Shown here: piece after piece, positions 25,856-34,435 of the stretch | Position numbering within the stretch: position 1 is the stretch's first letter | Layout of the letters: every line of letters begins with the position of its first letter | From: Bog-473 sp963783965 | GTDB lineage: Bacteria; Actinomycetota; Acidimicrobiia; Acidimicrobiales; RAAP-2 | Length of the DNA stretch: 64,000 nucleotides | Reading direction: 5' to 3' | Assembly (NCBI GenBank): GCA_963783965.1 | Contig: CAWAPQ010000001.1 | Coordinates: forward strand, 364,617 to 428,616 | Notes under the pieces: generated by a model | Databases searched by the model: none | What the model saw: the letters and a program-made list of their open reading frames with translations, nothing else | What the model was told of the DNA's origin: nothing | Made by a program: the position numbers and the translations under genes

Positions 25856-27694
25856 ATGACCACTGCAGCGGTGACGGAGCCGGTTCCCGCCCGGGGTGGG
25901 CTGGCACACGCCCTCGGCAAGCGCCAGCTCTCCAAGTACCCCAATACCCTGCCCCGGCTGGGGTATCTGGCCATCGTGGTGCTGACCACCATCATGCTCT
26001 ACTACCTCTACTACGTGGAGGGCGCGGTCACCCCGTTGCTGTTGCCCTACTACCACATGTCGTTCCAGTTCTTCTTGTACCTGCTGGTCGTCTCCAACGC
26101 GATCGGTGCCTTCAGCGCGTTCATCGGCGGCCTGTCGGACAAGATCGGACGAGCCAACCTCACCATCTACGGGACGCTCGTCGTCGCGCTGGTGCAGCTC
26201 CTGGCGATCCCGCACATTCACGACAAGTGGGGTTTCGCCGCGGCCTACTGCGTGATCGGGTTCGTGGAAGGTGTCATCCTCGTCTCGACCCCCGCTCTGA
26301 TGCGGGACTTCTCCCCACAGATGGGCCGTGGCGTCGCCATGGGCTTCTGGGCGCTCGGTCCCACGATGGGCGCGCTGTGCGCCAGCCTGGTGGCGACGCA
26401 CACGCTGGACCACCTCAAGCCGTTTCAGGACCAGTTCATCATCTCCGGACTGGTGTGTCTCGGCGTGGTGATCATCGCCTTCTTCTTCCTGCGCGAACTC
26501 TCGCCGCAGCTGCGCGACCAGCTCATGGTGAGCGAGCGCGAACGGGCCCTCGTCGAAGCACGCGCCATGGGGATCGACGTCGAGCAGGCCACGAAACACC
26601 CGATCCGCTCCATGATGCGGCTCGACCTGATCTCCTCGTCCATCGCCATCTCGGTCTTCCTGCTCTTCTATTTCGCCTCGGTGAGTGTGCTCACCATCTA
26701 CTGGGTCGTCATCTACAACCGTTCGACACCCCAGGCCAACGGGATCAACGTCTGGCTCGCCGCGTCCCTGTCCATCGGGCTCGTCGTGGCCGGCTTCCTC
26801 TCGGACGTGGCCCGGGTGCGTAAGCCGTTCATGCTCTTCGGGGCGGTGTGCTCCATGGTGATGCTGGGGTTCCTCATCATTCAGACCGGTCACCCTCATA
26901 CGGGCTACTACGCCAACGTCCTCGTCATCGTCCTGCTGGCGGTCTCCATCTCCATCGCGTACGCCCCCTGGATGGCGAATTACACGGAGCAGGTCGAGTC
27001 GCACAATCCGGCCCTCACCGCGTCGGGGCTGGCGGTGTGGGGATGGATCCTCCGCATCACCGTGGCGCTCTCCTTCCTGGTGCTCCCGTATGTGATCACC
27101 ACCTCGACGGTCCTGGTGGACAACCAGGCATCGGCCACCGCACTGCAGGCGATCCAAGCCGCCGAGCCGTACGCTCCGGCCACGGCCCCTCCTGCCTGCA
27201 ACTCGACACCGGCGCCAGCCGCGGTCATCAGCGGTCTGCAGGCCACCGACGAGGCGGGCCCGCGGACACTCGCCACTCTGCTCGCCGCGTGCAACTCGAC
27301 GCACGATCTGACCAAGGCGTTGACGGCGGCCGGGGGTCTCACCAATCCCCAGGTCGCGGGCCTGCTCGCTTACAACCCGCTGGCCAAGGCCATCCAGAAC
27401 GGCCAGCCGGTGAGCCAGTCGGACATCAACACCAAGGTGGGCGTGCACTCCCAGAACCTGGCCAGTCTGCTGGTCGCCGAGCAGAAGCTGGTCCCGGCGC
27501 AAAAGACCGCGCCGGGTGAGTGGCAGCGCTGGTGGGGCGTGTGCCTCGCCGGCCAATTCGTCTTTGCCATCCTCATCTTCTTCATGCGGGGCCGCTGGAG
27601 CCCCCGGGCCGCTCGTCGTGACCTGGCCGAGCACGATCAGATGGTCACCGAGGAGCTGGCCAGTCTGGCCAAGGAGCCGGCCGCCGTGGGGTGA
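25856..27694 (+). CDS. MFS transporter with a large C-terminal loop
   Basis: The 612-residue membrane protein has 12 predicted helices of the major facilitator fold. The loop 2-3 signature is present as 'GGLSDKIGRANLTIYGT'. Residues ~430-550, before the last helix, form an unusual Ala/Thr/Pro-rich extracytoplasmic insert containing two Cys ('PPACNST', 'LAACNST'). The ATG at 25856 follows GGAAAGGGG. Its substrate is unknown; its place at the end of the polymer locus may be fortuitous. The last 22 codons have a near copy at 31637-31735. Confidence 0.85.
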   Translation: MTTAAVTEPVPARGGLAHALGKRQLSKYPNTLPRLGYLAIVVLTTIMLYYLYYVEGAVTPLLLPYYHMSFQFFLYLLVVSNAIGAFSAFIGGLSDKIGRANLTIYGTLVVALVQLLAIPHIHDKWGFAAAYCVIGFVEGVILVSTPALMRDFSPQMGRGVAMGFWALGPTMGALCASLVATHTLDHLKPFQDQFIISGLVCLGVVIIAFFFLRELSPQLRDQLMVSERERALVEARAMGIDVEQATKHPIRSMMRLDLISSSIAISVFLLFYFASVSVLTIYWVVIYNRSTPQANGINVWLAASLSIGLVVAGFLSDVARVRKPFMLFGAVCSMVMLGFLIIQTGHPHTGYYANVLVIVLLAVSISIAYAPWMANYTEQVESHNPALTASGLAVWGWILRITVALSFLVLPYVITTSTVLVDNQASATALQAIQAAEPYAPATAPPACNSTPAPAAVISGLQATDEAGPRTLATLLAACNSTHDLTKALTAAGGLTNPQVAGLLAYNPLAKAIQNGQPVSQSDINTKVGVHSQNLASLLVAEQKLVPAQKTAPGEWQRWWGVCLAGQFVFAILIFFMRGRWSPRAARRDLAEHDQMVTEELASLAKEPAAVG

Positions 27695-27696
27695 GG

Positions 27697-27722
27697 CGAC
27701 GTGGTGGGCTACCGACAAAGCC
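27697..27722 (+). repeat. IS-end-like motif GGTGGGCTACCGACAAA
   Basis: Directly after the MFS stop lies GTGGTGGGCTACCGACAAAGCC, which matches the right-hand end of the IS relics at 45.8 kb and 57.6 kb and the isolated motif at 53.9 kb. Only this end survives here. Confidence 0.5.
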
Positions 27723-27821
27723 CTGGGTCGACGTCGGCTGCCACGACGTCCGGCTCCGGCGCTGATGTGGGCAAGTGCGACCGCTGGGGTCGTCCGACAC
27801 TGAAGTTCGTCAGACCCGACG

Positions 27822-28802
27822 CTAACTGGACCTCGTGGCCCGGCCCATCGCGATGGTCGCCATGCCCCTGAGCATGCCCTTCGCATACTGCAGACCACCG
27901 CGCCTCGGAACAACGACTCCGTCCACGGCATGAAGCAAGAGATCCCCGAGAACGGACCACCAGAAGGCAACAAGAGACATGCCGTCGGAGCGATGCTCGC
28001 GGACCCAGCTGTAGATGACGACAGCCTGACTGTAGGCGAATGCTTCGCGGCTGAGTCCACCTTGGCTGACCCGGTGGAGACAGCGTGCTGACGGCTCAGC
28101 GGCCAGACGATGGTTCCGGCTGACCCGGAAACCGAAGTCGATATCCTCTCCGTTCGAATATCCCTTTAGGCGGTCGTCGAAGCGGTATCGCAGCACGATG
28201 TCGGTCCGATAGCTCATGGCGCAGCCATGCAGCCACTTTGGGCTGCGTGCTTGGAGGTCGGATTTGGCGTACTGGGCTCCGGGGTACTGCGCACTTGTCG
28301 CCCGCCCGGAACGAAGGACGGATCCGTACGGTCCGCACAGCAGAAAGACGAGTTTGAGTACTCTGATCGGAACCTTCGGCGAGTTCTCGATGATGCCGCC
28401 GACGCCGGCAAGGTCAGGGTCGTTCGCGAAGCGAGCTTCGATCGACCGGAAGTAGCCCGGAAGCACCTCGGTGTCATCGTCGATGTAGTGCATAATTTTG
28501 ACACCCAGGCTCTGGCAGACCGCGGCCGCTTGGTTCCGTTGCTTGGCCAGCCCAGGTACGTCAGCGCGGACGTAGTGCACGTCGACAGCGGGTCGAAGCT
28601 CTTGAAACCGCTCTACCACCTTCTCGGTCTCGCTGTCCGCGCTGGCGTCCACAACGATGAGCGTGAATTCCCCGGTGTCCCGGCTGGCGGCCTTGAACGC
28701 ATCGGTCACTTGACGGGCTCGATTCATTGTGCAGATCACGACCGCGGCAAACTCACCGTTCGCCCGTTTGGCACCGTCTTTGGCTAGGGGTTTGGGAAAC
28801 AT
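27822..28802 (-). CDS. Family 2 glycosyltransferase
   Basis: The 326-residue GT-A enzyme begins 'AAVVICTMNRARQVTDAFKAA', has the DxD-type motif 'MHYIDDDTEVLPGYFRSI' and the acceptor-side 'YSNGEDIDFGFRVSRN', and ends with a possible membrane-associated region. I start it at the ATG at 28802 because GGAG lies about six bases upstream; the open frame continues another 132 codons with no family similarity. It faces the MFS gene tail to tail and shares its strand with the GMC oxidoreductase, 442 bases away. It probably decorates a surface glycan; the substrate is unknown. Confidence 0.85.
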   Translation of the reverse strand: MFPKPLAKDGAKRANGEFAAVVICTMNRARQVTDAFKAASRDTGEFTLIVVDASADSETEKVVERFQELRPAVDVHYVRADVPGLAKQRNQAAAVCQSLGVKIMHYIDDDTEVLPGYFRSIEARFANDPDLAGVGGIIENSPKVPIRVLKLVFLLCGPYGSVLRSGRATSAQYPGAQYAKSDLQARSPKWLHGCAMSYRTDIVLRYRFDDRLKGYSNGEDIDFGFRVSRNHRLAAEPSARCLHRVSQGGLSREAFAYSQAVVIYSWVREHRSDGMSLVAFWWSVLGDLLLHAVDGVVVPRRGGLQYAKGMLRGMATIAMGRATRSS

Positions 28803-29244
28803 GCTGCTCCGTGAAACGATCGGCGTGCTGGCCCTTACCCCAAGTGGCCCGACGTGAAGAGCGAACTGACCTCGACTTGATACGGGATTTCGTCGCTCAA
28901 GGCTCACCGTCGCGTGCCGTCGTCTCGAGCGGCGGCCCCTGACAGGCTGCTGCGAAGCGTTTGATCTGGTCGCCCGGGCTATCCCGCTGGGGTGAGTCGC
29001 ATCCATCGGGAGGGTCTCGTCGCCCCAAATGATCGTTTGATCCGGCTCGGTCTCTCCGGTCCGTCCGGGGTCGATCCGACCCTGGCCGGCGTGGACAACA
29101 CGGTCTCTGGCAGCTGTGGGGTCGGGAATCCCGCGTACGAACCCTCGGCGAACAGGGGGGGGGATTGCGGCCCGCGAAAGCAGGGCGAGGCCCAGCATCG
29201 GGTGTGCAAACCCGTCATGGCCGCCGTGCTTGGCAGAGCGGCGC
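28803..29244. other. Intergenic region, no gene recognised
   Basis: These 442 bases lie between two minus-strand genes. Open frames are short and lack family features on both strands. The region should hold the promoter of the glycosyltransferase; a G8 run occurs near 29154-29161. I see no clear terminator or relic. Confidence 0.4.
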
Positions 29245-30885
29245 TCACACCGGCGATATGGCGCGCTTCAACTCGTCGGCCAGACGTATGGCCAACGCGA
29301 CCACCGTCAGCGTGGGATTCGCGTATCCTCCCGTCGGAAACACTGACCCACCAGCCACGTACACCGTCGACACCCCATGGAGCCTGCAGTCGCGGTCGAC
29401 GACGCCGTGGGCGGGGTGGTCGTGCATTCGTGTCGTGCCGAGGTGGTGGTGCGCGGTCTCAGCCCCAGAAATGATGTCATCTTCTGCCTTCATCAGAAGA
29501 TGTAATCCACTGGCCCGAAGCTCAGAAGCAAATATCTGCTGCACATGCCGGATGCTGAGAAGATCGATTTCGGACCATTGCCAATGAAGACGTGCGATGC
29601 GGTAGCCGAGCGGGTCACGCCGTTGACCAAGGGTCACTCGATTCCCGCGGTTTGGAGCTTGCTCGGGTTGATAGTTGAGGATGAACGATCGGGCGACCAC
29701 GCCCGTCCACTTGTCGGAACGTGAACCCGGCACCTCGGGCCGGTTCAGGTAGCGAACGATCAAGGAGTATCGGGCCATCGGGATCGCATGACGGGTCGCG
29801 ATGGAGAGATGTCGTGGAAGGCGCGCCAAACCTTGTCTTCGCCTGATCGTGTCGGCAACGATACGGGCCGATCGCACCCCCTTCAACTGGGAAATCGAGA
29901 GGTAGTGCGGAAGGATCTGGGCGTTCCCGTTCAGCAGTTCTTCGCGACGGAGCACGTTCTCGGAGAGCTTGAGCTTCCCGTGAAGGAGCTGTCCGCCAGC
30001 GATATGCGGTTCGTAGAGGTCCATCACCGGGGTTGAGCTATCAGACGAGAAGGACCCGTGACCAAGTGACACTCGGGGATGATCCATGAAAAATCGGCCG
30101 ACGTTGTCGAGGCCGTTCCCGAGACCTGTGGGACATTCAGCCGTTGAATTGAGGAGAAGACGAGCATTCTCGATCGCTCCCGCCGCCAGAACCACGACTC
30201 GACTGCGGATAGTGAACGGGTGACCTCCTTGGACTCGCACTGAGGTCGTCGCCAGACCGTCGTCTGATCCCTCTGCGGACGTCACTTCGACTGCAATCGC
30301 ATTTGTCACCACGCGAACGCGCTGGGTCTTGGTCAGTTCCACCAATCGTTGATGAGTGAACACGGTTGCCGATCCCAACTGTTCGAGCCGAGTCAGCGAA
30401 GCCCCCGAAGGGCTCGGCAACGGTGGGCGCCCGGTGGCGGGCGACGGACCGTGGAAGTCGAATGGCCCAACGCCGCACACCTTTCTCGCACGGTCGTAAA
30501 ACCGGGCCAGTTGGGCGAGTGTTATCGGCCACCCGCTGTGCGGAATCCAGTGTCGGGATTCGAAGTCGATGGGATCGAGTGGCAGGTAGCGCGCAGCGGG
30601 TGTGACCCCGTCGAGGAAACGCGCGTTCCAGATAGCCGCCATTCCACCGAATTGATTGTGAATGGCGTGTCGTGGAGAAGGAAAATGAGGACTCTCGAAT
30701 TCCAGATCACCGACCAAATCGGTAGTCGGCTGTTCAATGACATCACCGCGCTCGAGGAGAAGGATCTGCATTCCTGAACCACTCAGCTCGTGCGCAATCG
30801 TGAGGCCCGCAGGTCCACACCCGATGATGCAGAGGTCGACAACGAGGACGGTGTTCGTTGGAATACGACGACCGTCGCTCAGCAC
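29245..30885 (-). CDS. GMC-family FAD oxidoreductase
   Basis: The 546-residue flavoenzyme has the FAD-binding Rossmann motif 'IIGCGPAGLTIAHELSGSG' (~20-38) with the acidic end 'LLLERGD'. The second FAD-contact region is 'VVVLAAGAIENARLLLNS', and the GMC C-terminal domain contains 'HHHLGTTRM' and 'VYVAGGSVFPTGGYANPTLTVVALAIRLAD'. The His-His in the first C-terminal motif and the Asn of 'YANPT' fit the catalytic pair. Such enzymes oxidise alcohols or sugars in the cytoplasm or as exported proteins; no signal peptide is visible. The GTG at 30885 is the first possible start. With the neighbouring GT2 it may modify a surface glycan. Confidence 0.85.
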   Translation of the reverse strand: MLSDGRRIPTNTVLVVDLCIIGCGPAGLTIAHELSGSGMQILLLERGDVIEQPTTDLVGDLEFESPHFPSPRHAIHNQFGGMAAIWNARFLDGVTPAARYLPLDPIDFESRHWIPHSGWPITLAQLARFYDRARKVCGVGPFDFHGPSPATGRPPLPSPSGASLTRLEQLGSATVFTHQRLVELTKTQRVRVVTNAIAVEVTSAEGSDDGLATTSVRVQGGHPFTIRSRVVVLAAGAIENARLLLNSTAECPTGLGNGLDNVGRFFMDHPRVSLGHGSFSSDSSTPVMDLYEPHIAGGQLLHGKLKLSENVLRREELLNGNAQILPHYLSISQLKGVRSARIVADTIRRRQGLARLPRHLSIATRHAIPMARYSLIVRYLNRPEVPGSRSDKWTGVVARSFILNYQPEQAPNRGNRVTLGQRRDPLGYRIARLHWQWSEIDLLSIRHVQQIFASELRASGLHLLMKAEDDIISGAETAHHHLGTTRMHDHPAHGVVDRDCRLHGVSTVYVAGGSVFPTGGYANPTLTVVALAIRLADELKRAISPV

Positions 30886-31287
30886 AGCATTGATCGCAAA
30901 ATGTGCCGGCGATCAGGCACCACGCCACTCCCTACGGCCCTTCCATCCTTGAAGGAGGCTGCTGACGGGTCCGGCCGGAATCTACACATCGGTGTAATGA
31001 CCACGGTCGAGGTGACGAACCCATCAGTGAGCGAAGAGGGCCCGTCGTCGAAATGGGCAGAGCGTTGGGTGACTCGCTCAGCGTCGAAATGGTCGACTGT
31101 CCCGGCGTCGTTGCCGTCATCGGCTCCCCGAAGGCGAATGGGGGGCGTCGAAGGCCGCGCGCTCCACACGACGCTCACGGGAACCGTGTACAGAATGGCC
31201 AACCTTACCTTTGCCGACGCGCTGGGCGTGTCCGGGGGTCCGGCAAGTGATGGTGGGCGGACCCGGATATGGCTGAATCCGCAGCTG
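30886..31287. other. Intergenic region upstream of an IS relic
   Basis: About 400 bases with no gene I can support. It should contain the promoter of the GMC oxidoreductase. Codon use is weak in all frames. The right end runs into the IS relic. Confidence 0.4.
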
Positions 31288-31632
31288 CCACCCGCGCAAG
31301 GTCGATGAATGTGTGACAGGGCGGCGCAGGGGCGAAGAAGCTTCGGCAGCTGTCCCTCGCGCCGCACGGCCAAATCATTCAGCCAGTGCTCACCAACGGT
31401 GCAGCCGCCTCCGCCCGGTACAGCTGCCGTCCGCCGGCGATCGGATCCGCCTCAGACGGCCTGAGCGCCGATCAAATGGAGTGCCGCCGGGCCGGTCGCG
31501 CCCAGACGACGGCATTTCACCATCTCGGCGTCGTTCGAAGTAGCCGAAACGACATCTCCCCCGGGCGCGGGGGCCGCTGACAGAGACATTTGTCGGTTCG
31601 GACCTGGTGGTCCTGTCGGAACCCCATGGTGG
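31288..31632 (+). mobile_element. IS relic: transposase tail plus right end (copy 1)
   Basis: The segment starts with a decayed transposase C-terminus ('PRKVDE', then in another frame 'AKSFSQCSPTVQPPP' ending 'DPPQTA' and a stop). It continues with the non-coding right end: GATCAAATGGAG, then CGAAGTAGCCGAAACGACATCTCCC, then GACAGAGACATTTGTCGG. Three other copies in the window share the same order. About 60 bases of the middle block are deleted here relative to the copy at 63.8 kb. No transposase catalytic part remains. Confidence 0.6.
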
Positions 31633-31636
31633 TGGG

Positions 31637-31735
31637 TGGAGCCGCGGGCGGCCCGCCGGCGGTCCCGCCGAGCACGACCAGATGGTGACCGATGAGCTCG
31701 CCAAGCCCAGCCGGGAACCTGCCACCGTGAGCTGA
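31637..31735 (+). pseudogene. Relic of an MFS transporter C-terminus
   Basis: The plus strand encodes 'AEHDQMVTDELAKPSREPATVS' and a stop. It matches the end of the MFS transporter at 25856-27694 ('AEHDQMVTEELASLAKEPAAVG') without gaps. Upstream codons (GGWSRGRP) still resemble the transporter's 'GRWSPRAARRD'. The rest of the gene is missing and the IS relic lies directly before it, so an insertion or deletion probably removed the body of a second transporter gene. Confidence 0.75.
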
Positions 31736-31856
31736 GAAGACCGTCCCAGGCGGTCATGGAGCACTCCGAAGGCCGGCTTGCCGGCCATCTGGCAACGGGG
31801 CGCCATCCCCGGTGGGGACGGGCCGTATCAACCCTTCTGGATCCAGAGGAAACAAC

Positions 31857-32078
31857 GTGCCGACGCTCATCGGCGCCGTCGCGGAGGACAGTGTCCTCTT
31901 CGAGGCGGACTTTCCCCATGCCACCTGCTACGACCCCAAGCCCCTCAAAACCGGTGGCGACAAGATGTCCGAGTTCAGACCCGAGGTCCAGCGAAAGATC
32001 CTGGGCGAGAACGCAGCCAAGCTGTATCGCCTGTTGCCCCCCGGTGTCGCCCGGCACCTAGGTTGTGTCGGAACGCAG
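31857..32078 (+). pseudogene. Relic of an amidohydrolase C-terminus
   Basis: The frame encodes 'EDSVLFEADFPHATCYDPK' and then 'FRPEVQRKILGENAAKLYRL', the typical C-terminal end of amidohydrolase-2 (ACMSD-like) metal hydrolases. The Asp of 'ADFPH' is the metal-binding Asp in that family. The preceding ~300 residues are absent. GAGGAAACAAC before the GTG at 31857 looks like a ribosome site, but a 70-residue product lacking the barrel should not be active. Confidence 0.65.
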
Positions 32079-32792
32079 ATGCGCATCCTCCTGGTATCCG
32101 ATCTTCACTACTCCCTGCCGCAGCTCGATTGGGTCGTTGCCGCCAGCCGCGTCGTATCGACGTGGTCGCGGTGGCCGGAGACAGCCTCAACATCAACTCA
32201 CCCGTCCCTCTCGATGCGCAGAGTGTCGTCGTGCACCGCTATCTGGCCTTGATCGCCGCGCAGACCCGGCTCGTCGTGAGCTCAGGGAACCATGACCTGA
32301 CCGGTCCCGACGACGGGGGCGAGCAATCCGCCCTGTGGCTGCACGACGTGCCGCACGGGGAGATCCTCACGGACGGGGACGCACTGGTGCTCGAGGACAC
32401 GCGTCATCACCGTCTGCCCTTGGTGGGATGGGCCGCTCGGCCGGGCGGAGGTGGTATCCCAGCTCGTCGCCGATGCGGCTCGCCGTCCTGACACGTGGGT
32501 CTGGCTGTACCACTGGCCACCGTTGGGCTCGCCCACGTGCTGGACGGGACGCCGCGACTACGGCGACCCGGACCTGCGGGGGTGGATCGAGGAATTCCAG
32601 CCCGAGATCGTGCTGGCCGGACACGTGCACGAGGCACCCTTCAAGAGTGACGGCTCGTGGGTGGACCGCATCGGCCACACCTGGGTACTCAACGCGGGCC
32701 ACCAGATCGGCCAGGTCCCGGCGTCCGTGGAGCTCGATCTGGACCCGTCAACGAGCCACGTGGAGAGTCCATCATGGGGACCGAGTCGGTAG
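32079..32792 (+). pseudogene. Metallophosphoesterase, broken by two frameshifts
   Basis: Across three frames the region encodes one calcineurin-like phosphoesterase of ~237 residues. The parts are 'MRILLVSDLHYSLPQLDWVVAASR', then 'RIDVVAVAGDSLN' and 'RLVVSSGNHDL', then 'WVWLYHWPP' and 'EIVLAGHVHEAPF'. These supply the D-x-H, GD, GNHD and GHxH metal motifs. Frame changes occur near 32150 and near 32440. In the second motif 'GDSLN' is normally 'GDLx'. Either the gene is dead or the sequence has errors; neighbouring genes show the same kind of damage. Confidence 0.75.
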
Positions 32793-32854
32793 ACCTGCGC
32801 GAGACCGTTGCACCGGGCCGCACGGTCTTCTGACCCGGTAGCCGGGCTCCTCTG

Positions 32855-33337
32855 TCAGTAGTCGGGGTCGGGATCCCGGGCCGAACCCGGCCGGGCCGCC
32901 ACGACTTGTCGCTCCGCCAGGTGCGAAAGGACCTCGGAGACCATGGAGAGCCCGGTTGTGTCGCCATACTGGTCCTTGAGGTCGGCCAAGTACGTCGAGA
33001 CGAAGTTCAGGCGTTCGGCTAAGCCGATCGCGATGAGCTTCGTGATCTGCTGGTCGCCGAACAGGAAGGCGTGACCATCGTCGGCGTAGCGCAAGGTGCT
33101 CGGCTCGGTGGCCACGACGGTGGCACCGTGATCGGTGTCCAGCAGCACGGACATCTCGCCGACGATCGCTCCGGCTTTGGTGATGGTGTTGACCGCCACA
33201 TCGCCCTTGAAGACCTGGAGCGCACCGGAGATCAGGATCCAGACGCCCCCGCTGGACCCACCCTGTGTGACCACCTCGTCGCCGGTCTGCATCTCGACGA
33301 GCGGCAGGTGCATCGACAGACGAACCATGTCAGACAC
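32855..33337 (-). CDS. Stand-alone cyclic-nucleotide-binding-domain protein
   Basis: The 160-residue protein is a single cNMP-binding beta-barrel: 'VVTQGGSSGGVWILISGALQVF' and a phosphate-binding cassette region 'AGAIVGEMSVLLDTDHGATVVA'. No DNA-binding domain follows. The cassette reads GEMSVLL with no Arg at the usual place (canonical FGE(L/I)AL...R.A), so binding of cAMP or cGMP is uncertain. It lies next to a damaged nucleotidyl cyclase gene and diverges from the membrane protein at 33473. It may act as a cNMP-responsive partner protein. Confidence 0.72.
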   Translation of the reverse strand: MSDMVRLSMHLPLVEMQTGDEVVTQGGSSGGVWILISGALQVFKGDVAVNTITKAGAIVGEMSVLLDTDHGATVVATEPSTLRYADDGHAFLFGDQQITKLIAIGLAERLNFVSTYLADLKDQYGDTTGLSMVSEVLSHLAERQVVAARPGSARDPDPDY

Positions 33338-33472
33338 GAAACAAATAGTACCGCTGCAGAGCGACCTCCCCAGGCGACGCGACGGCGCGGTTCACGTGAT
33401 GTTCATGTTGTCCCGGCTCTGATGGCCGGCGGGCGATGGAGGCGCTCGTCAAGGTCCGGCTACCTTACCCAG

Positions 33473-34411
33473 GTGCCCACAAATCTGCAGCGAGCGGCGG
33501 CCTCGGTTCTGCAAGGAGAGACGACGCTTTGGCCAGCGCTGATCGCAGGCGCGATTGTGGCCGTCGCGTCCTACTGCGTCGGTCCGACCAGGGGCGACCT
33601 CGAGGTGGATGTGGCGCTGGCCAGCATGGCCACCTTCCTGTTCGGGGTGCTCATCGCCTTCACCATCGCGCGGACGACGGAGCGCCTCGCCGTGGTGCAG
33701 ACGCTGGTCAGCCGGGGCAATGCGTCCTTGCTGTCCATCCATCAGCTCATGGCGATCTTCCGCGACGACGAGGCAGCGCGCGTGCGTGAGCTGATCGATC
33801 ATCAGTTGACCCACCAGATCGACTACCGGCTCCTGGACAACCACCTGTCGACACCGTCGCACCTCGCCCTGACGGCCGCCATCATTGCGCTGGATCCCCA
33901 GACGCTTCAGGAGGAGCAGGCGTACCGCAGCCTGCTGGACACCTGCATCGACATGACGGCGAACCGTTCGCAGATTGAAGCCACGACCGGTCAGTCGCTG
34001 CAGCCCATCGAATGGATCGGCTTGTTGCTCTTGTTGTTGATCCTGATGGCGTTGATCGTGGTCCTGCCCGGCGGGACCATCTGGGGAGCGTTGATCGCCG
34101 GAGCGCTGGCCGGCACCCTCGTCACCTTGGTCGTGCTGCTCCGCAAGCTCGACCTCCTGCGCTGGCACGAGCGCAGCTCCATCTGGGAGCCCACCTCGCG
34201 GCTGTTCCGGAGCATGGGGCTCCATCCCTACGTGCCCCGGCAGGTGATCATCGACGGGCGCTACCGACCCTTCGGCATCGTCCGGGTGGTCGACTACCCG
34301 GACCCGTACCCCAACCGATCGACCAAGATCGTCTCGCTCGAAGAGTTCCCCCCGCCTTCGCCGGCGAACGTCACCGTGGATGTGGAGGCCGGTCGCGCCA
34401 GCGACGGGTGA
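33473..34411 (+). CDS. Membrane protein with bestrophin-like/DUF4239 topology
   Basis: The 312-residue protein has two N-terminal membrane segments ('LWPALIAGAIVAVASYCV' and 'ALASMATFLFGVLIAFTIA'), a ~120-residue soluble helical part, two further segments ('WIGLLLLLLILMALIVVLPG' and 'GALIAGALAGTLVTLVVLL') and a hydrophilic tail. This two-plus-two layout resembles DUF4239 bestrophin-like proteins, but I see no decisive motif. The GTG at 33473 is inferred from the membrane segment; no strong ribosome site is visible. It lies 24 bases ahead of the cyclase gene, so they may form an operon. Confidence 0.6.
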   Translation: MPTNLQRAAASVLQGETTLWPALIAGAIVAVASYCVGPTRGDLEVDVALASMATFLFGVLIAFTIARTTERLAVVQTLVSRGNASLLSIHQLMAIFRDDEAARVRELIDHQLTHQIDYRLLDNHLSTPSHLALTAAIIALDPQTLQEEQAYRSLLDTCIDMTANRSQIEATTGQSLQPIEWIGLLLLLLILMALIVVLPGGTIWGALIAGALAGTLVTLVVLLRKLDLLRWHERSSIWEPTSRLFRSMGLHPYVPRQVIIDGRYRPFGIVRVVDYPDPYPNRSTKIVSLEEFPPPSPANVTVDVEAGRASDG

Positions 34412-34435
34412 CGTGAGACTGCAGCGCGGCCGACC

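Noticed and set aside
25766..28060. Long minus-strand open frame (764 codons) opposite the MFS gene
   Set aside because: Composition is typical of an antisense shadow (HRGRD-rich), while the plus strand encodes a convincing membrane transporter.
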